DNA of 11,171 nt from an uncultured Campylobacteraceae bacterium (GTDB taxonomy: Bacteria > Campylobacterota > Campylobacteria > Campylobacterales > Arcobacteraceae), in assembly GCA_913057765.1 (NCBI GenBank), contig CAJXPH010000076.1, forward strand, positions 1 to 11,171, read 5' to 3'. Position numbers and translations under genes: made by a program. A model generated the notes under the pieces. The model was not told the DNA's origin and did not search any database. It saw only the letters and a program-made list of their open reading frames with translations. This document shows, in pieces, positions 1-6,525 of this stretch (its first letter is position 1; every line of letters starts with the position of its first letter).

Positions 1-27
1 GCAGCGTCAGATGTGTATAAGAGACAG
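1..27. other. Nextera sequencing adapter left on contig end
   Basis: Bases 9..27 are the 19-bp hyperactive Tn5 mosaic end used in Nextera libraries. Bases 1..8 (GCAGCGTC) are the 3' part of the read-1 Nextera primer tail, which does not occur next to a natural Tn5 end. This is library-preparation sequence and not genome. Genomic sequence begins at about 28, and reading frames must not be extended through these bases. Confidence 0.97.
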
Positions 28-820
28 TATTTAGTCTGTCTTTTTCTAAAATATATTTTGCATCAACTCGTTGGCCTTTATTATAATAATTAAATAAGTA
101 TCCAGAATCATAATCATAAAACCAAAAGTAGCTATCATTGTAATATTTACTTTTTTGTATAATTGAAGTTAGTACCGCATTTCTAATTGAATCTTTCATA
201 TCATCAATTCTTGAAAATGCACCTAAGAACCAATTTTTATTTTCTATATTTCTAAAATAACTTAATTTAATTTTTCTTTTATCTTTATCTATCCAGTATA
301 TTAAGTTATCATCCCCGATGTATAAAATATTTTTAAGCATATGCTTTTGAAATTTCATTGGTTCAATTTTTGAATCGGTAATCATATCAAGATCCTCAAT
401 AATATCTTCACCATATAAAATATCAAAGTTCTTTTTATCAAAAATTACAAAATCTAAATAACTTTCTTTTTCAAGTTCTCTTATTAAAGGTTTTAATTCA
501 TTTAAATCAATTTCATTTCCCGAATATTTAATATATCCACTTAATGATGTAACTCTATTATTTAGAACAATCTCTTCCACGTCAAAAGAAGCACTTGCCG
601 CAATTTTTAGTTCATCAATATATTGATTTAAAATTGTTTTTTTATCAAACCTATCTTTTTGTAAGAAGAGTTCCATCTCTTTATTTTTTTTAACTTCTAA
701 AATTGAGGTAACAACAACTACAGATATTATTGCTAAAATAAAGACAAATACTAGAGGAGTAAATACTAACTGTTTTCTAATATCTGAAAGAGTATAAAAT
801 TTTCTTTTCTTAAAAAACAT
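28..820 (-). CDS. Membrane sensor with Cache-like extracytoplasmic domain, N-terminal part only
   Basis: This partial gene starts at ATG 820..818 and stays open for about 264 codons until the adapter, so its C-terminus and output domain are missing. Residues 1-18 are basic and cytoplasmic-looking. Residues about 18-41 form one strongly hydrophobic membrane segment. The rest is a soluble, probably periplasmic domain. The stretch around residues 196-222 (NWFLGAFSRIDDMKDSI) and the aromatic segment at 226-247 (YYNDSYFWFYDYDSGY) resemble the end of one Cache module and the start of a second, as in dCache-type ligand sensors. Such N-termini occur on chemoreceptors, histidine kinases and diguanylate cyclases, and the visible part cannot distinguish these. 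The ATG overlaps the truA stop by one base (TAATG), with AAAGG ten bases upstream, so it is probably the last visible gene of the operon. The gene is clear; the Cache assignment is by pattern only. Confidence 0.75.
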
Positions 821-1542
821 TAATAAAATACCTTTGTTAAATAAAGACCATAAGGACTTGCTGGGATTCTAAAAACACGTTTTTCTTTTCTTAATTGTGC
901 TTTTAAATCTTCAGTTGATAATTTACCTTCACTAACCTTTAGTAAACTTCCAACCATAAGTCTTATTTGTGATCTTAAATATGAATTTGCCACAAACTTA
1001 AAAATATACATATCTTTGTATTTATAAAATTTTGCATCAAATACAATTCTAACTGTATTATCTTTATCACTACCTTTTTTATGGAAATACTCAAAATCAT
1101 GAGTTCCTATAAAACAACTTATTGCATCTTTAATTTTTTTTTCATTTATATTTTCGTAAAAAGATAAATATTTTGAATTAAAAGCAGTTAATTCTTTTTT
1201 AGAAATAAGATATCTGTAAACTCTTTTTTTTGCATGAAATCTTGAATGAAAAATATCTTCAACTTCTATAATTTTTTTTACTCTAATTGAATCAGGAAGA
1301 TGTTTGTTCATAATAAATTTAAGTTTTTCTAAATTTTTCCAGAAGTTTGGTACTTGACAATTAAACACTTGACCTGTAGCATGAACATCTCTATCTGTTC
1401 TTCCACTTAGAATTATTTTAGTATTAATATTTATAGACTTAAAGGCCTCTTGTAATTTGTCTTCTACACTCAAACCATTTGGCTGAGTTTGCGAGCCAAA
1501 GTACAAAGTACCATCATAAGATATTATAAATTTTGCATTCAT
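820..1542 (-). CDS. truA: tRNA pseudouridine(38-40) synthase TruA
   Basis: TruA isomerises uridines 38, 39 and 40 of the tRNA anticodon stem-loop to pseudouridine in the cytoplasm. The 240-residue length is slightly short but normal for the family. Visible landmarks are YDGT near the N-terminus (residues 9-12), the catalytic aspartate D50 in SGRTD (46-50), the FHSRF...RVYRY segment after about residue 97 that corresponds to the family's FHARF..RRYRY, and the C-terminal GLYLTKVFY. Several usually conserved positions differ: the glycine of GRTDxGVHA is D52, the tryptophan after YDGTxFxG is S17, and the usual MVR near residue 194 reads QIR. The catalytic aspartate is intact, so I call it functional. 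The ATG lies one base after the upstream permease stop (TAGTATG) without an obvious Shine-Dalgarno, suggesting translational coupling. Confidence 0.95.
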   Translation of the reverse strand: MNAKFIISYDGTLYFGSQTQPNGLSVEDKLQEAFKSININTKIILSGRTDRDVHATGQVFNCQVPNFWKNLEKLKFIMNKHLPDSIRVKKIIEVEDIFHSRFHAKKRVYRYLISKKELTAFNSKYLSFYENINEKKIKDAISCFIGTHDFEYFHKKGSDKDNTVRIVFDAKFYKYKDMYIFKFVANSYLRSQIRLMVGSLLKVSEGKLSTEDLKAQLRKEKRVFRIPASPYGLYLTKVFY

Positions 1543-1543
1543 A

Positions 1544-2563
1544 CTAATACTGCTGTTTTACACTTCTTATATAAATAAAATATGTACCTAAAACCCAAAT
1601 TAGTGGAACAATATAAAGAGAATGCAATAAAATACTTTCGGTTATTGTTTCCATTAAAATATAATAGATAACTACAGAAATTAAACAAAAAGCAACTGCC
1701 CTATTTTTTTCATAACGAGGATTAAAATATCCAAAAGAGATAACTAAAAAAAGTGATAATACAGGGAAAAGTGATGTTAAAATATAATATGTAAATTTTT
1801 CATAATCTTCTCCTTGGGATAACCATTTCTCCCAAAAAGCATAAGATGTTGTAAAACTTTTTTCTTTTTTATCATTTGATATTGAATCATTTATATTCAT
1901 TACTTTATAATTGATTTGGTTCAATTCTTCTTCATTTATATGAAACGATTTTCCATCTGATAACTTGAAATTAAGTTCTCCTTTATCATTATCCAATACC
2001 GCAGTTTTTGCAATAATAAATTGATCTTGATTATCTTTTGTTTTAAAAAGTTTCACAGAAGAATAAGTTTTATCTTTTTTATCGTTTATATAAATTAACC
2101 AATCACCAAATTTTTGTCCAAATTCTGATGCTTTAATATTAAAATTAGCTTCCTTTTTCTTTTGCTCTAGAAATCTCTCATTTAAAAATTTAGCCTTAGG
2201 AATAAGTCCAACGGAAATTACAACTAATGATATTGATAACAATAATGTAATTGGTAAAAAGATTTTTAGTATTTTCATTGGATTTAAACCAAAAGATGTA
2301 ATAACAATTAATTCATATTCACTAGAGAGTTTAGCTAAAGTAATGACTAGCGACACGAAAAATGATATAGGCGCGGTATAAAAAATAATTGTAGGGATTA
2401 CATACATATATAATCTAAAAAGTTCAAATATATTCATAGTTATTACAGAAGTTAATGCTGCTATTTTTACTAAAAAAATAACTGAAGTAATAAAATATAA
2501 TCCTAAAAAAATAGGGAAAAATGTATGTGCTAACTGACTAAATAAATATTGTTTTAACTTCAA
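1544..2563 (-). CDS. LptF/LptG (YjgP/YjgQ) family permease
   Basis: This 339-residue inner-membrane protein has the LptF/LptG layout. Three hydrophobic segments occupy roughly residues 13-34, 46-77 and 100-122. A hydrophilic periplasmic part follows at about 123-256 (the beta-jellyroll region of the family), then three more membrane segments near 258-280, 288-306 and 312-332. In the known family, LptF and LptG pair with the ATPase LptB to extract LPS from the inner membrane and pass it to LptC/LptA. I cannot tell from this one gene whether it is F or G. Translation starts at TTG 2563..2561, supported by AAAGG seven bases upstream and by a four-base TTGA overlap with the prepilin peptidase stop. 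The neighbours glmU and uppS also serve the envelope. Confidence 0.9.
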   Translation of the reverse strand: MKLKQYLFSQLAHTFFPIFLGLYFITSVIFLVKIAALTSVITMNIFELFRLYMYVIPTIIFYTAPISFFVSLVITLAKLSSEYELIVITSFGLNPMKILKIFLPITLLLSISLVVISVGLIPKAKFLNERFLEQKKKEANFNIKASEFGQKFGDWLIYINDKKDKTYSSVKLFKTKDNQDQFIIAKTAVLDNDKGELNFKLSDGKSFHINEEELNQINYKVMNINDSISNDKKEKSFTTSYAFWEKWLSQGEDYEKFTYYILTSLFPVLSLFLVISFGYFNPRYEKNRAVAFCLISVVIYYILMETITESILLHSLYIVPLIWVLGTYFIYIRSVKQQY

Positions 2564-3321
2564 TTAAAAACCTTTGAGATATTAAAAAAATATTCAACTA
2601 AAAAACCTAATACTAAATATGGGATAAATGGTGTTTGAATATCTTTTTTTATAAAACTAAAATAAAGTGATGGTATTATAGCAAAAAGTGATGATAAAAA
2701 TATAGCAATCAATGCTCCTTTAATACCTAACACTACTCCTAAAGCTGCTAAAACAGGAATATCTCCTTCCCCTAGGGCTTCTTGCGTTCTTAAACTCTCA
2801 TCTTTTAATATTTTTGATTTAATATTTTGAATATAAAATGTTACTAGAAAATTTAATAAGACAAAAGCACCAGAAACTATAAATGCATATTTAAATGCAT
2901 CTATTAAATCAAATGTTGTAACAAAAAAAGATAAAATAAAAACTATTAGAAGTAAATAATCAGGAACAGCTTTATATTTAAAATCTATAAAAGACAATAT
3001 TATTAAAGTATAAAAGAATATCATTGAAATAAATAAATCTAAACCTATTCCAAATTTTATAAATAAAGCCGTTGTTATAATACCTGCTAAAAATTCTACT
3101 ATTGGATATTGAATCGAGATTTTTTCATTACAATAGGCACACTTTCCTTTTAAAAAAAGATATGAGAATATTGGTATATTATGATACCAAGAAATAATAT
3201 GATTACAATGTAAACAAGAACTTCTTGGCGATATAAAAGACTTTTTTAGTGGAAGTCTTATAATTAATACATTTAGAAAAGATCCAAAAACTATCCCAAG
3301 AATAAAACTAAATACCTCCAA
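2560..3321 (-). CDS. Type IV prepilin peptidase / N-methyltransferase (PilD/GspO family, A24)
   Basis: This integral membrane aspartic peptidase cleaves the short leader of type IV pilins or pseudopilins and usually N-methylates the new end. Numbering from TTG 3363, it has the two zinc-type CxxC pairs (C50/C53 and C75/C78) of the methyltransferase-containing form. The catalytic aspartates are D127 or D135 (FIDFKYKAVPD) and D201 in GEGD, and the C-terminus shows the usual PFIPYL segment. About seven or eight hydrophobic stretches follow the N-terminus. The frame is open from TTG 3363/ATG 3360, deep inside uppS and without a Shine-Dalgarno. TTG 3321 gives the family's typical start (xEVFSFILGIVFGSFLNVL), follows the purine-rich AGAGAGAAGA and overlaps uppS by only 14 bp, so I prefer it (253 residues). 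In this group the enzyme probably serves competence or pilus pseudopilins, but no pilin gene is in view. Confidence 0.9.
   Translation of the reverse strand: MEVFSFILGIVFGSFLNVLIIRLPLKKSFISPRSSCLHCNHIISWYHNIPIFSYLFLKGKCAYCNEKISIQYPIVEFLAGIITTALFIKFGIGLDLFISMIFFYTLIILSFIDFKYKAVPDYLLLIVFILSFFVTTFDLIDAFKYAFIVSGAFVLLNFLVTFYIQNIKSKILKDESLRTQEALGEGDIPVLAALGVVLGIKGALIAIFLSSLFAIIPSLYFSFIKKDIQTPFIPYLVLGFLVEYFFNISKVFN
2571..2575 (-). promoter_or_regulatory. Shine-Dalgarno that fixes the TTG start of the LptF/G permease
   Basis: AAAGG lies inside the last codons of the prepilin peptidase, seven bases before TTG 2563..2561. No in-frame ATG is available nearby upstream, so this site together with the TTGA overlap supports the non-ATG start. 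Confidence 0.6.
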
Positions 3322-3994
3322 ATCTTCTCTCTCTTGAATTAAAATCACTAAGTAAATCATCAAGTTCTAAAGGAGTAAACTCTGGCCAATAAGTATTTAT
3401 AAAAAACATTTCAGCATAGGCATTTTGCCATAAAAGATAATTTGAAAGTCTTACTTCTCCACTAGTACGGATAAGCATATCTACAGAGGGTATTCCTGCT
3501 GTATCTAAACAAGATTCAAAATTTTCTTTATTTATTTCTAACTTTTTTTCATCAAGTTTTTTTATTGCTCTTAATATTTCATCTTGTGAACCATAATTTA
3601 AAGCTAGCACTTGAGTTAAGTTTTTCCCTTTTAAAGTTTTCTCTTCCGTCTCTTTTATTATCTTTTGCAAAGATTTTGAAAATCTAGATAAATCACCTAT
3701 AGCTTTAAATCTAATTCCATTTTCTAAATATACTTCAATCTCTTTTTTTAAATATCTTTCTAAAAGCTTCATCAAAAATTCAACTTCTAATTTTGGTCTA
3801 GACCAGTTTTCAGTTGAAAAAGCATATAGAGTTAAATACTTAACTCCAATATTTGAGCAGTGTTGAGTTATGCTTCTAACTACTTTTGCCCCTTGTTCAT
3901 GACCTGCTGTTCTTTTTAAATTTCTTTCTTTAGCCCATCTACCATTACCATCCATGATAATGGCAATATGAGCTGGTATTAAATTATCACTCAT
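3308..3994 (-). CDS. uppS: Undecaprenyl diphosphate synthase (cis-prenyltransferase)
   Basis: UppS condenses farnesyl diphosphate with eight isopentenyl diphosphates to make the C55 carrier lipid used for peptidoglycan and surface polysaccharide. The family signature is complete: IIMDGNGRWA near the N-terminus with the Mg2+-binding aspartate (residue 15 from the ATG used here), YAFSTENW in the middle, RTSGEVRLSNYLLWQ with its pyrophosphate-binding arginines, and the closing RERRFGG. From ATG 3994 it is 228 residues, normal for the family. A GTG at 4009 would add five residues but has no usable ribosome site. The ATG overlaps the coaBC stop by eight bases (ATGAGTGA), implying coupling. It belongs functionally with glmU upstream, since both feed wall and LPS synthesis. 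Confidence 0.96.
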   Translation of the reverse strand: MSDNLIPAHIAIIMDGNGRWAKERNLKRTAGHEQGAKVVRSITQHCSNIGVKYLTLYAFSTENWSRPKLEVEFLMKLLERYLKKEIEVYLENGIRFKAIGDLSRFSKSLQKIIKETEEKTLKGKNLTQVLALNYGSQDEILRAIKKLDEKKLEINKENFESCLDTAGIPSVDMLIRTSGEVRLSNYLLWQNAYAEMFFINTYWPEFTPLELDDLLSDFNSRERRFGGI

Positions 3995-5213
3995 ACTCTT
4001 TAAATTCACCTTTTAAAGTATCTAAAATATCACTAGAGATTTTAACTTTATCTCCACTAAACTTGTAACTATTCTCTTTTAAAATTAATTCTATTTTATT
4101 TGAATCTGAACCAAAAGAATTTTTATCATCTAAAATATTTAAACAAACACCATCAAGATTTTTCTTTTTTAACATATTTTGTGCATTTGATAAAGCTACT
4201 GTTTCATCCATTTCTGCTTTAAATCCAATAGAAACTATATCATTCTTATCTAAGGAACTTAAAATATCCATATTCTGTTTTAAATCAAGTTTCCAAAAAG
4301 AACCAATAATATCTTTCTTTAGTTTTCCATTTTCTGAAATACTTGGAATATAATCACTTATTGCCGCAACCATAAATAAAAATGATTTCTTTTTTTTATC
4401 TTTTTTTACAACTTTAATTGAATCAACTAAACCTTTATACATCTCATCACTACTTTGTACAGGGATTACATGTATCTCTTTTGGCAAGTTTTCATATCCT
4501 CTAGTGCTCACTAAACAAACATCTGCACCTTTTAAATATAAAGATAAAGCCATTGATGCAGCCATTTTTCCAGAAGAGAAGTTTGAAATATATCTTACAT
4601 CATCAATTTTTTCAACAGTTCCACCACCACTTAAAACAACTTTTCTATTTGTCCAATAGTCATCTTTAATCAATTGTCTAGCTGTTGCATAAAATATTTC
4701 TTCTGGTTCAGCCATCGCACCATCACCAACATCTTTACAAGCAAGTTCTTTCACTTGTGATGAAATAATTTCAAAATCACAAAGTTTTAATTTTTCTAAG
4801 CTTGCTTGTGTAATTGGATTTTGAATCATATTTGTATTTGCAGCAGGTGCAATTAATTTAATTTTGGGATAGGCAAGAACTGTCTGTGTTAGAAGATTAT
4901 CTGCAATACCATTTGCAAATTTATTTATTGTATTAGCAGTTGCAGGTGCTATTACAAAAACATCTGCCCATTTACCTATATCAATATGATTATAATCTGA
5001 ATTTTTATCCCAACTTTCAGTATTTTCATCAAGCACTTTATTTTGAGAAATAGCTTCAAATGTTATTGGAGAAATAAATTTTTTCGCACTATCAGTCATA
5101 ATAACCCGTACATTAGCACCAGCTTTTATATAAAGTCTGACCAATTCTAAACTTTTATAAATTGCAATAGAAGCAGTAACAGCAAGTAGTATATTTTTAT
5201 TTTTCAGTAACAT
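3987..5213 (-). CDS. coaBC: Bifunctional phosphopantothenoylcysteine decarboxylase / phosphopantothenate-cysteine ligase
   Basis: CoaBC (Dfp) performs two consecutive coenzyme A steps: CTP-dependent ligation of cysteine to 4'-phosphopantothenate, then FMN-dependent decarboxylation to phosphopantetheine. The N-terminal CoaC half (about 1-185) carries the active-site histidine H76 (YNHIDIGKWAD), the flavin-site IAPATANT (88-95) and the conserved cysteine C159 in LACKDVGDGAMAEP. The CoaB half begins near KVVLSGGGT (191-199) and shows VRYISNFSSGKM with N211, plus the GKLKK lysines (296-300). At 408 residues it is full length. The family PxMNxxMW motif reads PAANTNMI at 123-130, so two usual residues differ. 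The ATG lies ten bases after the glmU stop, with AGAGA seven bases upstream of it, and its 3' end overlaps uppS. Confidence 0.96.
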   Translation of the reverse strand: MLLKNKNILLAVTASIAIYKSLELVRLYIKAGANVRVIMTDSAKKFISPITFEAISQNKVLDENTESWDKNSDYNHIDIGKWADVFVIAPATANTINKFANGIADNLLTQTVLAYPKIKLIAPAANTNMIQNPITQASLEKLKLCDFEIISSQVKELACKDVGDGAMAEPEEIFYATARQLIKDDYWTNRKVVLSGGGTVEKIDDVRYISNFSSGKMAASMALSLYLKGADVCLVSTRGYENLPKEIHVIPVQSSDEMYKGLVDSIKVVKKDKKKKSFLFMVAAISDYIPSISENGKLKKDIIGSFWKLDLKQNMDILSSLDKNDIVSIGFKAEMDETVALSNAQNMLKKKNLDGVCLNILDDKNSFGSDSNKIELILKENSYKFSGDKVKISSDILDTLKGEFKEYE

Positions 5214-5223
5214 ATTTTAATCT

Positions 5224-6519
5224 CTAATTTTTATTCTCAAAATGCTTATAGAAATAACCTTCTACAGTTCTTTTTTTAGCTCTGGTAGTATAAAGTTGTC
5301 CATCTTTTACATCTTGTGTTACAGTAGAACCTGCTCCAATTAAAGTATTATCAGAGATAGTAACCGGAGCCACAAACTGTGTATCTGACCCTACAAATAC
5401 ATTTTTACCAATAATTGTTTTGTATTTATTTATTCCATCATAATTACAAGTGATTGTTCCACAACCTATATTAGTTCCTTCATCAATTTCACAATCTCCA
5501 AGGTAACTTAAATGCCCTGCTTTAACCCCAGTAAGTAGTGCTTTTTTAGTTTCAACAAAATTACCAATATGTGTTCCATTTAAATTTGAGCCAGGTCTAA
5601 TTCTAGCCATTGGTCCAACATCAGAATCTTCAATTATAGAGTCTTCAACTATAGAATTTGTTTTTATATGTGAATTTATGATTTTTGCATTACCAAGTAA
5701 AGTCACTCCATTTTCTAAAATAGATTCTCCTACAATAGTAACGCCCTCTTCTATATAGATAGTATCGGGTAATCTCATAATAACACCAGCTTTTAAAAAC
5801 TCATGCTTAAGTCTGTTTTGGTGAATTACTTCCGCATCTGCTAATTCAACTTTTGAATTTACACCTTTAAAATTTTCTTCATTTACAGCAAGTGGTTTTA
5901 AAACTTTCCCTTGTGTAATTGCCATTTCAATTAAATCTGTAATATAGTATTCAGCCTGTGCATTATCATTTGAAAGTTTTGGAAGATTTTCTAATAAAAA
6001 TTTTGTATCAAATTGATAAATACCTGCATTTGCAGTTGTAACTCTTAACTCTTCAGAATTAGCATCTTTTTGTTCAACAATTTTTTTCACTGAACCAGAT
6101 TCTATTATAACTCTTCCGTATCCATCTGCACTTTCAAGTTCAAGTACTGACATTACAATTGTTGCATCTAAATCGAATTTTTTTAATTCTGATGATTGAA
6201 TTAAAGGCATATCCCCATTTAAAACTAATACTTGATCATATTTTGGAGTTATACCCATAACTGCGCCACCAGTTCCTGGATAATTTTCATGGTCTTGAAT
6301 TACATAATTTATACCAGTAAAATATTTTTCCATCTCAGCTTTTACTTTTGAAGCTTGATGAAAAAGAACGACTGTAACATCATCACTAAGTTCTAATGCT
6401 TCTTTTATTGAATAATATAACATTGCTTTACCAGAAATTTTATGTAATACTTTTGGCAATTTAGATTTCATTCTAGTACCAGCACCAGCAGCTAATATAA
6501 TAATCGATTTATTAAACAT
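5224..6519 (-). CDS. glmU: Bifunctional GlmU: GlcN-1-P acetyltransferase / GlcNAc-1-P uridyltransferase
   Basis: GlmU makes UDP-N-acetylglucosamine, the cytoplasmic precursor of peptidoglycan and lipid A. Residues 1 to about 225 are the uridyltransferase: LAAGAGTRMKSKLPKVLH binds the nucleotide (9-26), NGD at 101-103 supplies a metal aspartate, and GVN at 219-221 closes the site. From about 245 to 405 there are left-handed beta-helix hexapeptide repeats. The acetyltransferase residues are present, including H336 in KAGHLSYLGD and the NYDGINKYKT segment (359-368). At 431 residues it is somewhat shorter than the E. coli enzyme (456), mainly in the C-terminal tail, but both active sites look complete. 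A strong AGAAGGA (6529..6535), nine bases before the ATG, lies in the end of the ankyrin gene, only six bases of spacer away. Confidence 0.97.
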   Translation of the reverse strand: MFNKSIIILAAGAGTRMKSKLPKVLHKISGKAMLYYSIKEALELSDDVTVVLFHQASKVKAEMEKYFTGINYVIQDHENYPGTGGAVMGITPKYDQVLVLNGDMPLIQSSELKKFDLDATIVMSVLELESADGYGRVIIESGSVKKIVEQKDANSEELRVTTANAGIYQFDTKFLLENLPKLSNDNAQAEYYITDLIEMAITQGKVLKPLAVNEENFKGVNSKVELADAEVIHQNRLKHEFLKAGVIMRLPDTIYIEEGVTIVGESILENGVTLLGNAKIINSHIKTNSIVEDSIIEDSDVGPMARIRPGSNLNGTHIGNFVETKKALLTGVKAGHLSYLGDCEIDEGTNIGCGTITCNYDGINKYKTIIGKNVFVGSDTQFVAPVTISDNTLIGAGSTVTQDVKDGQLYTTRAKKRTVEGYFYKHFENKN

Positions 6520-6525
6520 TTATAA

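Noticed and set aside
9..27. Genuine Tn5 end or transposon insertion
   Set aside because: The mosaic end is preceded by the Nextera primer tail GCAGCGTC and the partner sequence is at the other contig end, so it is library adapter.
1134..1142. Nine-base homopolymer in truA as a phase-variation tract
   Set aside because: It is A9 on the coding strand, encoding Glu-Lys-Lys-Ile in a very AT-rich gene with the frame intact. Similar A runs occur throughout, and known Campylobacter phase variation uses G/C tracts.
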